Counted from the first letter of the stretch, positions 37,382-46,961 are shown. The stretch: 59,515 nucleotides of DNA from Lachnospiraceae bacterium UBA7143 (GCA_002491905.1 DKWV01000010.1:1-59515), one strand, 5' to 3'. Notes: generated by a model from the sequence alone, not told the origin. Made by a program: numbers and translations.

Positions 37382-37524
37382 TTCTAACCCCGGCGTCTTT
37401 TTACATTCCTGTGAAATTGTATAATATCTTCCAATAGGTCCCTGCTTGAAGTTCCTGTCTTCGAAACTTTTAAGGCTTTATAATGGGCTTTCATTCTTGC
37501 TGCGGCTGTGATAAAATTTCTTCT

Positions 37525-38886
37525 ATGAGAAAAAACATTCACCCACATTTTTCCACAACACAAATAATCCTGCTCAGCTTTCTGTTTGCAATTCTGGCCG
37601 GAAGCGCGCTGCTCGCCCTGCCGGTCAGTTCCGCAGACGGAAATGCCATACCTTATATTGATGCGCTTTTTACCGCGACAACCTCTATCTGTGTGACAGG
37701 ACTTGTAACCGTTCCCACTTACTCCGCATGGAGTCCCTTCGGACAGGTTGTCATTCTCTTTCTGATACAGATCGGCGGGCTCGGCGTCGTTACGATCATG
37801 TCCGGCCTGATGATCAGTCTGCATCGGAGAATCGGAATTAAAGACAGGATGTTGATTCAGGATGCCTTCAACCTGAACACACTCTCGGGCATGGTAAAAT
37901 TTATCCGTAAGGTGATTGCAGGCACACTTCTGGTGGAGGGCGTCGGCGCACTTTTATATATGACGGTATTTGTCCCGGAATTCGGCCTGAGAGGAATATG
38001 GATCTCCATATTTAATGCCGTTTCTGCATTCTGTAACGCCGGAATGGATGTCATCTCGGAAAGCAGCCTGTATGCCTATGTCCACAACCCCGTCATCAAC
38101 CTTGTGACAATCCTGTTGATTGTTTTTGGCGGCATTGGATACATAGTCTGGTGGGATATCGTAAGCGTCCTGAAACATATAAAGCGGCAAAAACTGAAAT
38201 GCTTCGCCAACCTGACGCTCCACAGCAAGATTGCCCTCTCCGTCACGGGAATCCTTATTCTCGCAGGAACGGCGGCTATTTTTGCCTTTGAATACGATAA
38301 TCCATTAACTATAGGAAATTTTTCCCTGTTTGATAAACTGCAGGCATCCCTGTTCCAGTCCGTTACTACAAGGACCGCAGGTTTTGCTACAGTTCCGCAG
38401 GAGGATCTGACAAACGCCTCCGCCATCGTATCCCTTCTTCTGATGTTTATCGGCGGATCGCCCGTGGGCACGGCAGGCGGAATTAAAACGGTGACCTTTG
38501 CGGTCCTGATCGTCTCGGCATTTGCCACGATCAAGACCCATTCCGAGGCGGATCTCTTCCATCGGACGATCCCGAAGCATGCTGTCAGCAAAGCTGTTGC
38601 GGTAGTGAGCATGGCCTTTATCATCCTGTTTACGTCAACCCTTCTCCTGTCAGCCGTAACCGACGCAGATGCACTCGACATAGCTTATGAAACGGTCAGC
38701 GCCGCCGCAACGGTGGGCCTGACAAGAAATCTTACCTCCGGACTGAATATCTGGGGCAGAATCATTATCATCATAACCATGTACCTTGGCAGAGTCGGTC
38801 CGATTTCTCTTATGATCGCGCTGAATACGAAAAAGGAAACCAAAAATATCATCAAGAATCCCACGGAAGATATAAGCGTGGGCTGA
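37525..38886 (+). CDS. ktrB: Potassium uptake protein KtrB (Trk/Ktr membrane subunit)
   Basis: 453 residues forming four membrane-pore-membrane repeats. Selectivity-filter blocks are TATTSICVTGL, NAGMDVISE, TTRTAGFATV and SAAATVGLTRN. This is the potassium (with sodium) channel-like transporter subunit that works with the cytosolic KtrA encoded next. ATG 37525 is favoured because the protein then begins like other KtrB proteins. An in-frame ATG at 37483 with a weak AAGG site would add 14 Cys-rich residues and cannot be excluded. Confidence 0.92.
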   Translation: MRKNIHPHFSTTQIILLSFLFAILAGSALLALPVSSADGNAIPYIDALFTATTSICVTGLVTVPTYSAWSPFGQVVILFLIQIGGLGVVTIMSGLMISLHRRIGIKDRMLIQDAFNLNTLSGMVKFIRKVIAGTLLVEGVGALLYMTVFVPEFGLRGIWISIFNAVSAFCNAGMDVISESSLYAYVHNPVINLVTILLIVFGGIGYIVWWDIVSVLKHIKRQKLKCFANLTLHSKIALSVTGILILAGTAAIFAFEYDNPLTIGNFSLFDKLQASLFQSVTTRTAGFATVPQEDLTNASAIVSLLLMFIGGSPVGTAGGIKTVTFAVLIVSAFATIKTHSEADLFHRTIPKHAVSKAVAVVSMAFIILFTSTLLLSAVTDADALDIAYETVSAAATVGLTRNLTSGLNIWGRIIIIITMYLGRVGPISLMIALNTKKETKNIIKNPTEDISVG

Positions 38887-38911
38887 GAACCAGAGAAAGG
38901 AAGTCAAACTT

Positions 38912-39562
38912 ATGGGCATTCATCAATCTTATGCCGTATTCGGCCTGGGCAGATACGGGACAGCAGTGGCAAAAGAACTTGTTAAAGGCGGCGCGGAGGT
39001 GCTCGCCGTGGACACAGACGAGGAGCTTGTCAATGCCGCCAGCGCTGAAATTCCCTACTGTAAATGCGCGAATATCACAGAAGCCGAAGTCATCCGGCAG
39101 CTCGGCATTGCGAATATCGACGTCGTCATCATCGCTATGGCCAGCAACCTGAAAGCCAGCGTGATGGCTACTATGCTCTGCAAGGAGATCGGCGTCAAAA
39201 CCGTGATCGCCAAATGCGCCACTGACCTGGACCGCAAAATTCTAAACAAAGTAGGCGCGGACCGAGTTGTGTTCCCGGAAAGCGAGTCTGGCATCCGCCT
39301 TGCCAAAAATCTTTTAAGCTCCGGATTTATGGATATCATGGAACTCTCCAAGGATGTCTCTATGGTAGAGCTGCCCGTCAGGCCGGAATGGGAAGGAAAA
39401 ACTCTCATGGAATTAAATCTCCGTAAAAAATATTCCATCAACGTGGTGGCAGTCATTGAGGACAAAAACGTCCGCATCGACATTGACCCTGAAATGCCTT
39501 TGCAGCCGACAATGAAAATGATCGTCATCGCCGATACGGCAAAACTGGGGAAACTTGCGTAG
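38912..39562 (+). CDS. ktrA: Potassium uptake regulatory subunit KtrA (TrkA_N, TrkA_C)
   Basis: 216 residues. The N-terminal RCK Rossmann domain has FGLGRYGTAVAKELVKGG and AVDTDEE for nucleotide binding (about 1-135). The C-terminal TrkA_C domain at ~140-216 is the ligand-binding part, with ELPVRPEWEGKTLMELNLR. It forms a cytosolic ring gating KtrB in response to ATP/ADP. It starts 25 bases after ktrB with GGAAG ahead, forming a two-gene operon convergent with the fructokinase gene. Confidence 0.93.
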   Translation: MGIHQSYAVFGLGRYGTAVAKELVKGGAEVLAVDTDEELVNAASAEIPYCKCANITEAEVIRQLGIANIDVVIIAMASNLKASVMATMLCKEIGVKTVIAKCATDLDRKILNKVGADRVVFPESESGIRLAKNLLSSGFMDIMELSKDVSMVELPVRPEWEGKTLMELNLRKKYSINVVAVIEDKNVRIDIDPEMPLQPTMKMIVIADTAKLGKLA

Positions 39563-39572
39563 GATTACCGCC

Positions 39573-40391
39573 TTATCTCTTCCCCATTAACTCCCGCACC
39601 TCTCCCTCTCCGGGCATAACCCGGAGCGCGCCTTTGCGGGTCGTGATAATAGAGGCCGCCGCATTGGCAAAGGTCAGCATCTGCCTCAGATTCTCTTCTC
39701 TCATATTTTGCAGGCCGTATTCCAACACATGATGCAGACAGCAGGCCCCAAAGGTGTCACCCGCCCCTGTCGTCTCAATGGTATTCTCCTGCAAAAAAGG
39801 TTTCACTTCCACGCGCATATCTTTGTAGTAGGCGCGGCTCCCCTCCTTTCCCGCAGACAGCATAATCAGCGGAATATCATACTGCTCCCGCAGATTCGGA
39901 TCAAAGGAAACCACCGCGCCTGCCTCCTTCGCAGCCGCAACCGCCTGCTTTGTCGCATTGCGCACCTCCTTATGGGTCATGGACAGGGTCCCGAAATGAA
40001 AAATTTCCGTATTCTTCACTAACTCTATATTTACTTCTTCCGCCCGCAGCATCATATCCGCGCCGGGATTCCGATAGAAAGAGAAATCCCTGTCCCCATC
40101 CGAAAAGGTTTCCACAAACGCCAGCGTCGTGCGCGCCTCCTCATCCATCATCAGATTACAGGTATCGATTCCCACTTCGTTAAGCGCCGCCTTTAGCTGC
40201 TTTCCGAAAATGTCCTGCCCCACCTTGCCGATAAATGCCGTCTTTCTGCCCAGTCTTGTCAGCATGGACAGAACATTGCAGGGAGCGCCTCCGGGACTGG
40301 CTTCATAAATCGGATTTCCCTGTGCGCTCGTTCCATTCTCCGTAAAATCAATCAGCAGTTCACCCAATGCCACCACATCATACTTTTTCAT
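39573..40391 (-). CDS. PfkB-family fructokinase with internal in-frame deletion
   Basis: 272 residues from ATG 40391 (AAGGAG 8 bases upstream). The N-terminal PfkB start is DVVALGELLIDFTENG; SPGGAPCNV and the GKVGQDIFG block follow. The C-terminal catalytic motif is TGAGDTFGACCLHH with its catalytic Asp. The family is usually ~310-320 residues. Here FDPNLRE runs directly into QYDIPLIMLSAGKEGS, so ~45 residues that normally separate these blocks are missing. The reading frame is intact. It would phosphorylate fructose released by the GH32 enzyme upstream, but the lost segment may impair folding. Confidence 0.85.
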   Translation of the reverse strand: MKKYDVVALGELLIDFTENGTSAQGNPIYEASPGGAPCNVLSMLTRLGRKTAFIGKVGQDIFGKQLKAALNEVGIDTCNLMMDEEARTTLAFVETFSDGDRDFSFYRNPGADMMLRAEEVNIELVKNTEIFHFGTLSMTHKEVRNATKQAVAAAKEAGAVVSFDPNLREQYDIPLIMLSAGKEGSRAYYKDMRVEVKPFLQENTIETTGAGDTFGACCLHHVLEYGLQNMREENLRQMLTFANAAASIITTRKGALRVMPGEGEVRELMGKR

Positions 40392-40425
40392 CACATTGTC
40401 TCCTTTCCGCGCTCCGTGACTTCCT

Positions 40426-41910
40426 TTATTTCAATTCATATTTCACCACATCCATTGTCACATCACCATCCGCAAAGAAAGAGATCCCCTCCGCCGCAAG
40501 ATCCGTATACATCGTTGCGGTGAGCACATATTCGCCGTCATTCACGAAAACCTCGACACTGAACTTATCCAGAATAACCCGAAGCTTAATGTTTCCGTCT
40601 TTATTGTTCACAAGACAGCGGCGCTGATGTATAATCGCCCTTCTGGAACCCGAAAATTTTCTGTCCACCTTCACAATTGACTCATATGGTCGAAAACTGA
40701 TGGAAGTCTGATAGGTATCGTTTTGCGCAAACCTGACTGCAAATTTGCGGTAAATATTTGATACATCCGCGGGGCGGATTGTCAATTCCATATCAACTTT
40801 GCGTCCCTCTACGCCTTTCAGCCGGATCACGTCCGTAAAAGTAACATTCTCATGCCGCACTTCCTCACCGCGCAGATTTTCAAGCTCCCGCACCGGTTTC
40901 TGATACAGGCGGCCGTTCCTCACAGATAATTCTCTGGGAAGCGTCATCTGTCCAAGCCACGGCTGATCGGGCGTGTGCAGATTACAGGTATCCCAGTTCT
41001 GCATCCATGCGACCATAATCCTTCTGCCGTCCGGCGAGAGAATTGTCTGTGTCGCATAGAAATCAATCCCATAATCCACAGCCTGATTATGCTCTTCCAC
41101 AAAGGTATCTGTCTCCTCATCGTAAGAACCGATCAGGCACAATGAACCATTCCCGTTATGATATTCAAATTCATGTGGCAGCATATCCATGGGACTCGTG
41201 AGCAGCACCGCCTTGTCGTCCAGCATAAAGAAGTCCGGGCATTCCCACATCCTGCCGAAACGGCCATGATTTGCCACCAATATCTTTTCATACTTCCAGT
41301 CAATCCCGTTGGGACTGCCAAACAGAAGCACCTGTCCATCCCCGTCCTCCGTACAGTTGCCTGCGACACACCGATAAGAGCCGTCCGGCTTCTGCCACAT
41401 CTTCGGATCCCGGAAATCAAACTTACTGCAACCCTCCGGCAGATCCTTTTTCGTCAGTACAGGATTTTTCTCATACTTTTCATAGTCCACGCCATCCCCC
41501 AGCGCGATACACTGTGTCTGCACATCCCGCATACTGCCGTCCGGCTGTGTTTCCTTGGAAACGCCCGTATACAACAGCAGATGTCTTCCGTCCGAAAGCA
41601 CTACAGCGCTGCCGGAAAAGCAGCCGTCCCTGTCATACCCCATATCAGGAGCCAGCGCTGCAGGAAGGTATCTCCAGTGCATCAGATCCGCACTGACCGC
41701 ATGACCCCAATGCATCGGTCCCCAATGGGAATCATAGGGATGATACTGGTAGAACAGATGATACTCCCCTTTATAATAGGAAAATCCGTTCGGATCGTTC
41801 ATCCATCCCACCCGTGTGCAGAGGTGAAAATCCGGTTTCTGCTCTTTCTCTATCGTTCTCTCCATCGTCTCTTCATATTTTCTGGCATCACGCAATGTCT
41901 GACTTATCAT
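40426..41910 (-). CDS. GH32 sucrose-6-phosphate hydrolase / beta-fructosidase
   Basis: 494 residues, no signal peptide, so intracellular. Five-bladed propeller motifs of GH32: WMNDPNGF with the nucleophile Asp (residue ~38), FRDPKMW, and ECPDFF with the acid/base Glu. The C-terminal beta-sandwich contains ILDKFSVEVFVNDGE. It splits sucrose, sucrose-6-phosphate or short fructans after uptake. ATG 41910 has GGAGGT five bases upstream. It lies between the sugar ABC transporter and the fructokinase and is probably part of the same operon. The presence of an ABC rather than a PTS transporter suggests unphosphorylated oligosaccharide as substrate. Confidence 0.92.
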   Translation of the reverse strand: MISQTLRDARKYEETMERTIEKEQKPDFHLCTRVGWMNDPNGFSYYKGEYHLFYQYHPYDSHWGPMHWGHAVSADLMHWRYLPAALAPDMGYDRDGCFSGSAVVLSDGRHLLLYTGVSKETQPDGSMRDVQTQCIALGDGVDYEKYEKNPVLTKKDLPEGCSKFDFRDPKMWQKPDGSYRCVAGNCTEDGDGQVLLFGSPNGIDWKYEKILVANHGRFGRMWECPDFFMLDDKAVLLTSPMDMLPHEFEYHNGNGSLCLIGSYDEETDTFVEEHNQAVDYGIDFYATQTILSPDGRRIMVAWMQNWDTCNLHTPDQPWLGQMTLPRELSVRNGRLYQKPVRELENLRGEEVRHENVTFTDVIRLKGVEGRKVDMELTIRPADVSNIYRKFAVRFAQNDTYQTSISFRPYESIVKVDRKFSGSRRAIIHQRRCLVNNKDGNIKLRVILDKFSVEVFVNDGEYVLTATMYTDLAAEGISFFADGDVTMDVVKYELK

Positions 41911-41985
41911 GCTTTACCTCCATCCTGATCGGTTTATTACTCCATATATTTTCCTTAGATCGGCTCAAAAGGCCACTCTGTCCTG

Positions 41986-43674
41986 TCACTCAGCAGTTTC
42001 TATTCCCGCATAGCGGTTATAAGCGTTCTGATACACCGTCAAGAGTTTATCCATACCGCATTTGTCTCTCAGATGGGTGATATACGCTTCCCACTCCTCA
42101 TCCGTGGGGCCGCCTTCTTTCAGCCACAGTCCTTCCTGCTCCGAAACGGCGCTCTCAAAATTTGCCTTGTACCAGTCGATGTCATCCAGCTCCCTTCCCG
42201 TGAACACGCAGTCCACCGGATAAGTTGTGGTATCATCCACATAAGGCATCCAGAAATCATACAGATCCGCCAAACGCTCAATGGCTCTGTCTTCCATTCG
42301 GAAAGTCGTCTGGTAGTAATCGCTGAGAATGAGCTTTGGTCCTGCCACCTCACACTCGCCCTTTAGCTCGCCGGATCCTTTTCCAAACTTTTCGCGGCTC
42401 TCCTCATCCGAAATGCTCTGCCACACGCCATTCTCATCCTGTCCCGTAAAATACGTGCCGATCGGGCCATACTGAAGCTGCATAACAATTTCGGGGGCAT
42501 ACCACTTATCATAAAATTTTAAGAGATTTGCCGGGCTCTTGCAAGCCTTTGTAATATTGAGCTGCCCGCTGTTGATGCCGCCGCCGGTGCGGACCGTCAC
42601 ATTATGCGTGCCGTCGGGCCCATCAAGAATCGGCAGGAATACATAATCCTTTGCATAGTCGCCCATCAACTCCTCAATATACCACCATGTAGACACACCC
42701 ACATAACCCTGCGAGCATTTGGAAATCAGCTGCGTATCAGACTGACTGAACATTTCCACATCCATCAGCCCTTCCGCATACCAGTCATGGAAATAGGTAA
42801 GCGCCTGCCGGTACTGGTCCGTGACGCACATAAATTCTACTTTGCCGTCGCTCTTCAAAACAAGGTCATTGCATACGTCATTCGGCCAGTTTGTAAAACC
42901 GAATCCGGCATAGAAAATATTCTGTCCCCAGCACCACTGGTCAAAGCCCGTGCTCATGGGAATCGTGCTGCCCGCCGCATTTCCATAGTACTTTGCACTC
43001 ATATCGTTATCCTTAAAAGCCTTCAACGCCGTGTGAAGTTCATCCAGCGTGGTGGGCACCTCCAGACCCAGATCATCCAGCCACGCTTTATTGATCATGG
43101 CAAACTGCGGAATGGAGTAAATGCTGTAATCCTCTGGTGCACCGATACCCGCCGTTCCCATGCGCTCCCCCGCCGGAAGTCCGTATATATATCCGTCATC
43201 CATAGTAATGGCACTGCGGATATCGGGATTTTCTTCCAGAATCTTACTTAAGTTAGGCATGTATTCTTCTGTCAGATACGGCGTCAGGTCGATAAACGTC
43301 CCGTCATCCCCGTAGCGCGAAATATCATAGTTACTGAATCCCACGCCCATAAAAGCATCCGGCAGCTCCTCACCCGCAATGCGGATATTTACCTGTTCCG
43401 CCAGGGATTCGCTCATGGTAGTCCAGTCAATGCTGATTCCCGCCTCCTGCTGAAGCTGGTTCAAAACGACATTACCGTCATATCCCGGACTCAACGCGCT
43501 CTGTGCGCCCATGATGGCAAACTGCGTCTGGGAGGTATCGGTATTGGCAACGCCCTTTTCATGGTGGCCATAGTCCTTGTTTCCGCATGCCGTCACTGAC
43601 AGGGCAAGACCCGCCGCAAGCATACAGAATATGATTCTTTTCTTATTATAAAACTTTTTATATGTTCTCATCAT
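41986..43674 (-). CDS. ABC transporter sugar-binding lipoprotein (LplA-type)
   Basis: 562 residues. The basic N-terminus and hydrophobic segment end in the lipobox-like LSVTACGNKDYG, so lipid attachment at Cys is expected. The extracellular_SBP_1 body includes GVGFSNYDISRYG and YGLPAGERMGTAG. It captures sugar for the two permeases encoded upstream. ATG 43674 and ATG 43671 are adjacent and cannot be separated by the AAAGGAAGG site. The gene lies in an operon with the permeases, GH32 enzyme and fructokinase, pointing to sucrose or fructo-oligosaccharide. No ATPase is encoded nearby; such systems usually share a housekeeping MsmK-type ATPase. Confidence 0.9.
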   Translation of the reverse strand: MMRTYKKFYNKKRIIFCMLAAGLALSVTACGNKDYGHHEKGVANTDTSQTQFAIMGAQSALSPGYDGNVVLNQLQQEAGISIDWTTMSESLAEQVNIRIAGEELPDAFMGVGFSNYDISRYGDDGTFIDLTPYLTEEYMPNLSKILEENPDIRSAITMDDGYIYGLPAGERMGTAGIGAPEDYSIYSIPQFAMINKAWLDDLGLEVPTTLDELHTALKAFKDNDMSAKYYGNAAGSTIPMSTGFDQWCWGQNIFYAGFGFTNWPNDVCNDLVLKSDGKVEFMCVTDQYRQALTYFHDWYAEGLMDVEMFSQSDTQLISKCSQGYVGVSTWWYIEELMGDYAKDYVFLPILDGPDGTHNVTVRTGGGINSGQLNITKACKSPANLLKFYDKWYAPEIVMQLQYGPIGTYFTGQDENGVWQSISDEESREKFGKGSGELKGECEVAGPKLILSDYYQTTFRMEDRAIERLADLYDFWMPYVDDTTTYPVDCVFTGRELDDIDWYKANFESAVSEQEGLWLKEGGPTDEEWEAYITHLRDKCGMDKLLTVYQNAYNRYAGIETAE

Positions 43675-43690
43675 ACCTTCCTTTCTGCCA

Positions 43691-44599
43691 TCATCCTTTT
43701 ACCGCGCCCGCCATAAAGCCCTTCTCAAAATATTTCTGCACAAACGGATAAATAATCAGCATCGGCACCGCCGCAATAATGATGGACGAAAACTTAATCA
43801 TCTCTGTCATCTTATTCAACTCCGCAAACCCGCCCGATATAGTGCTTGCCTGACTTGCGCTGGCAGAGCTCTTGATCAGTATGTTTCTCAGCACGAGCGG
43901 AAGGGGTGATTTATTCGGTGACGGCAGATAAATCATGGCCGTGAACCAGTCGTTCCAGTATGCCACCATGCTGAACACCACCATAACCGCCATGATGGAA
44001 CGGCTCAAGGGTACCACAATCTTAATAAATGTTGCCCACTTGGAAGCGCCGTCTATATTTGCCGCCTCGATCATCTCCTTCGGAATACTGTTCTCAAAGA
44101 AGTTTCTTACGATGATCATATTGCCGACTGCCACACCGCCCGGAAGGAATAAAGCCCACATGCTGTTAATCAATCCCGTCTGTTTCACAACCAGATAGGT
44201 GGGAACCATTCCGCCGCCAAAGTACATTGTTATGATAAAAAAGATACTTATAAGCTTCCGCCCCGGCAGATCTTTCACGCTCAAGGGGTACGCCGCCAGA
44301 TAAAGCACAACCACCGAGAACACCGTACCGATGATGGTATATTTAAAACTGTTGAAAAGGCCAAGAAGGATATTGGGGTCAGCAAACACCGACTTGTATC
44401 CATCCAGTGTAAACTGGCTCGGCAGAAGAAACGTCTTACCCGCGTACACGTCGTAAGGATTGGATACGGACGCGATCAGCACATAATACAGCGGATACGC
44501 AACAATCAACAGAATAATGGTACAGAGAATCACCAGAATGATATCGCTGCTCTTTTCGGAAAGTCCTGTCAGCTTTCCCGATTTTGTATTTTCTCTCAT
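43691..44599 (-). CDS. Sugar ABC permease, LplC/CUT1 type
   Basis: 302 residues with six membrane helices (first at ~18-42). The EAA loop is EMIEAANIDGASKWATFIKIVVPL and the C-terminus FEKGFMAGAVKG is the family hallmark. It pairs with the LplB-type permease to import an oligosaccharide. AGGAGGT precedes ATG 44599, and the preceding gene ends 10 bases upstream. Confidence 0.92.
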   Translation of the reverse strand: MRENTKSGKLTGLSEKSSDIILVILCTIILLIVAYPLYYVLIASVSNPYDVYAGKTFLLPSQFTLDGYKSVFADPNILLGLFNSFKYTIIGTVFSVVVLYLAAYPLSVKDLPGRKLISIFFIITMYFGGGMVPTYLVVKQTGLINSMWALFLPGGVAVGNMIIVRNFFENSIPKEMIEAANIDGASKWATFIKIVVPLSRSIMAVMVVFSMVAYWNDWFTAMIYLPSPNKSPLPLVLRNILIKSSASASQASTISGGFAELNKMTEMIKFSSIIIAAVPMLIIYPFVQKYFEKGFMAGAVKG

Positions 44600-44609
44600 A
44601 CCGCACCTC

Positions 44610-45539
44610 CTATATGAAACTCGTGTCTTCCGATATCTTACCCGCTATCCTGTTCACCACGATCAGCAGGACAATATTGATTACCGTGTTGAACAGTCCC
44701 ACCGCCGTTGAGTAGCTGTATTTGGCGTGCTCGATACCCTGTTGGTAAACATAGACCGCAATGACATCGCTCGTCGCTTTGTTCAGATCCGTCTGCAGGA
44801 GCCATACTTTTTCAAAACCTACATTCATCAGGCCACCCGCGCTCATAATCAGGTTTAATACCATAATAGAAGTCAGCGCCGGTATATCAATATGAACAAT
44901 TCTCTGAAACAGGGATGCGCCGTCCACCTTGGCCGCCTCATACAGCGATGTATCTACATTGGACAGTGTTGCCATATATACGATGATGCCCCAGCCCGCA
45001 TCCTGCCATATCCCTGACGCGATGTAAATGGTACGGAATGCGGAAGATTCTGTCAGGAAATCTATGGATGTTCCCGCAATCAGATTAATCAAGCCGCCCG
45101 AAGGACTTAAGAAAATACGGATCATACCGCAGATGACCATTGTGGAGATAAAGTGCGGTGCGTAAAGTACCGTCTGGGTAATTCTCTTAAACCGGTGAAA
45201 CCGCATCTGATTCATCATCAGAGCCAGGATGATCGGAATCGGAAAACTCCACAATAAACTGTAAAAGCTCAATAATATGGTATTCTTCATCATACGCCCA
45301 AAGGTCGGTGCGCTGAAAAACCTGCGGAACCATTCGAGGCCTACCCATTCGCTTCCCATAAATCCCCTGCTGGCCTTGTAATCCCGGAATGCAATCTGGA
45401 TGCCATACATCGGTATGTACTTATATATGATAGTCAGTATCACCGGTACCAGAAGCATCGCATATAGCTGCCAGTTATCCATCAACCGCCTTTTCAGCGA
45501 TCTGCCTCCTGACTGAGGCGCTGTCTTCGTTCTACTCAT
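44610..45539 (-). CDS. Sugar ABC permease, LplB/CUT1 type
   Basis: 309 residues from ATG 45539, chosen for GGAAGGAG seven bases upstream; a longer frame to 45626 would read through the operator region. It has six membrane helices, N-terminal MDNWQLYAMLLVPVILTIIY and an EAA loop SLYEAAKVDGASLFQRIVHIDIPAL. First gene of the minus-strand sugar operon, transcribed from a promoter with a LacI-type operator at its start. Confidence 0.92.
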   Translation of the reverse strand: MSRTKTAPQSGGRSLKRRLMDNWQLYAMLLVPVILTIIYKYIPMYGIQIAFRDYKASRGFMGSEWVGLEWFRRFFSAPTFGRMMKNTILLSFYSLLWSFPIPIILALMMNQMRFHRFKRITQTVLYAPHFISTMVICGMIRIFLSPSGGLINLIAGTSIDFLTESSAFRTIYIASGIWQDAGWGIIVYMATLSNVDTSLYEAAKVDGASLFQRIVHIDIPALTSIMVLNLIMSAGGLMNVGFEKVWLLQTDLNKATSDVIAVYVYQQGIEHAKYSYSTAVGLFNTVINIVLLIVVNRIAGKISEDTSFI

Positions 45540-45590
45540 TTGCTGTCTCCTTCCTTCTATCCTATCTCTCACTTTCCCACATGGTAACGC

Positions 45591-45608
45591 CCATTTTCGT
45601 GAAACGTT
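45591..45608. promoter_or_regulatory. LacI-family operator O1
   Basis: CCATTTTCGTGAAACGTT, with the palindromic core TTTC-GT-GAAA. It lies about 10-27 bases downstream of the predicted transcription start of the sugar operon, a position that would block transcription. The same 18-base word, differing only at the two centre bases, recurs at 45742. Confidence 0.7.
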
Positions 45609-45624
45609 ATTTCGGTGTATTTGC

Positions 45625-45654
45625 ATATTAGCATCTTATACATGATCAAGTCAA
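45625..45654 (-). promoter_or_regulatory. Promoter of the sugar ABC/GH32 operon
   Basis: On the minus strand TTGACT (45654 to 45649), 18-base spacer, TAATAT (45630 to 45625). It is within the ~400-base divergent intergenic region 45540-45940, which otherwise holds two LacI-type operators, the regulator promoter and AT-rich sequence, with no further gene. Confidence 0.6.
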
Positions 45655-45741
45655 TATTATACCTATATTTTCTTTTATAATCTTGTTCTTTTTGCACTTT
45701 TATACGAATTTTTCGCTTTTATTTTGTATAATATATACATA

Positions 45742-45759
45742 CCATTTTCACGAAACGTT
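45742..45759. promoter_or_regulatory. LacI-family operator O2
   Basis: CCATTTTCACGAAACGTT, second copy of the O1 word with core TTTC-AC-GAAA. It sits 21 bases upstream of the -35 of the regulator gene and 151 bases from O1, so it could support DNA looping or autoregulation. Confidence 0.7.
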
Positions 45760-45780
45760 TCATTATTTGTATCTTTGCTA

Positions 45781-45809
45781 TTTACAAATTCCCTATTACA
45801 TTTTATAAT
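45781..45809 (+). promoter_or_regulatory. Promoter of the LacI-family regulator gene
   Basis: TTTACA at 45781-45786, exactly 17 bases, then a consensus TATAAT at 45804-45809. The leader is ~125 bases to ATG 45941 and contains further TTTCAC half-site-like words. Confidence 0.7.
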
Positions 45810-45940
45810 ATCCGTATAATATATGGCAAAAACGACCTTGTTTTCAAGTGGAATTTGCTATTGTTTCACAAAATTTCACGATATATTTCACTTTTATTTA
45901 CCGCATACCGGGAAAAGGTCTGCACGGAGGAGCGCAAGAT

Positions 45941-46951
45941 ATGAAGAAAGATTTTTCAACTCCAACCATGAAGGATGTCGCAAAAGAAGCCGGCGTGGCT
46001 CTCGGCACCGTATCGAAAGTCGTAAACGGCCTGCCTGTGGGTGATTCCTATCGGATTCGCGTAGAAGCCGCCATTCAGAAACTGAACTATCAGGTCAACA
46101 GCTACGCACAGGGACTTAAAGCAAACAAAACTTATACCGTTGCCCTCCTGATCCCCAACACCATTGAACCGTTTTACGCCTCCCTTACTTATTATATTAA
46201 TGTGGCGCTTATGAAAAAGCGGTATCGGATGCTGTTGTGTGCCACCGACTATGATCCCCGGCAGGAACAGGAATACATTATGATGGCACAGCAGAACAAA
46301 GTGGACGGCATCATCGGGCTTACCTATAATCCCAATCTCATTGTGGATGAAAATACCCCCTTTGTCGCCATCGACCGTTCCATGGGATCCAAAATTCCCT
46401 GTGTCGCCTGTGACAACTTTGCAGGCGGACAGCTCGCCGCCGAAAAGCTGGCCGACCTCGGATGCAAACATGTAGCTTTCCTGAGGAGCGGCTCCACACT
46501 CGACAACGAACCAAACAAACGCAAAGCCGGCTTTGAGACCGGCTGTCTGTCCCGCGGTCTTTCTTATGAAATGAAGATTTTAAATGACGGCGATCCATTT
46601 GAAGAGTTTGAACATTTTATATCAGAACATATCCACGATGGGCGCTTATCTTTCGACGGCATTTTCTGCGTCACCGACCGCCTCGCCTATCACATACTGA
46701 GCATACTGCACAGGCTGCAGATACGGGTACCGGAAGATGTGCAGCTCATAGGCTTTGACGGCATACGCACTTTCGGCAGCATAGACTATCACTGTTCCAC
46801 CATTGTTCAGCCCGTTTCCGATATGGCAGAAATGTGCGTGGACCTTCTTCTGCGCGAAAATACGATGGCGAAGCCTCCCTTAGTCTGTCTGCCTGTCACC
46901 TACGCATACGGTGGAACCACTTTGGAGGAAAAAGCACCTGCAAATTGCTAA
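45941..46951 (+). CDS. LacI/GalR-family transcriptional regulator
   Basis: 336 residues from ATG 45941 (CGGAGGAG upstream); a longer frame would start at 45848 without a site. The helix-turn-helix TMKDVAKEAGVALGTVSKVVNG is at ~7-28, the hinge after it, then a periplasmic-binding-type sensor domain (VALLIPNTIEPFYASLTYYI, then DGIIGLTYNP and FDGIRTFGSIDYHCSTI). It is divergent from the sugar ABC/GH32/fructokinase operon, so it most likely represses that operon through the duplicated CCATTTTCRYGAAACGTT sites. The inducer is probably a fructose-containing sugar or its phosphate. Confidence 0.92.
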   Translation: MKKDFSTPTMKDVAKEAGVALGTVSKVVNGLPVGDSYRIRVEAAIQKLNYQVNSYAQGLKANKTYTVALLIPNTIEPFYASLTYYINVALMKKRYRMLLCATDYDPRQEQEYIMMAQQNKVDGIIGLTYNPNLIVDENTPFVAIDRSMGSKIPCVACDNFAGGQLAAEKLADLGCKHVAFLRSGSTLDNEPNKRKAGFETGCLSRGLSYEMKILNDGDPFEEFEHFISEHIHDGRLSFDGIFCVTDRLAYHILSILHRLQIRVPEDVQLIGFDGIRTFGSIDYHCSTIVQPVSDMAEMCVDLLLRENTMAKPPLVCLPVTYAYGGTTLEEKAPANC

Positions 46952-46961
46952 TCACAACTGA

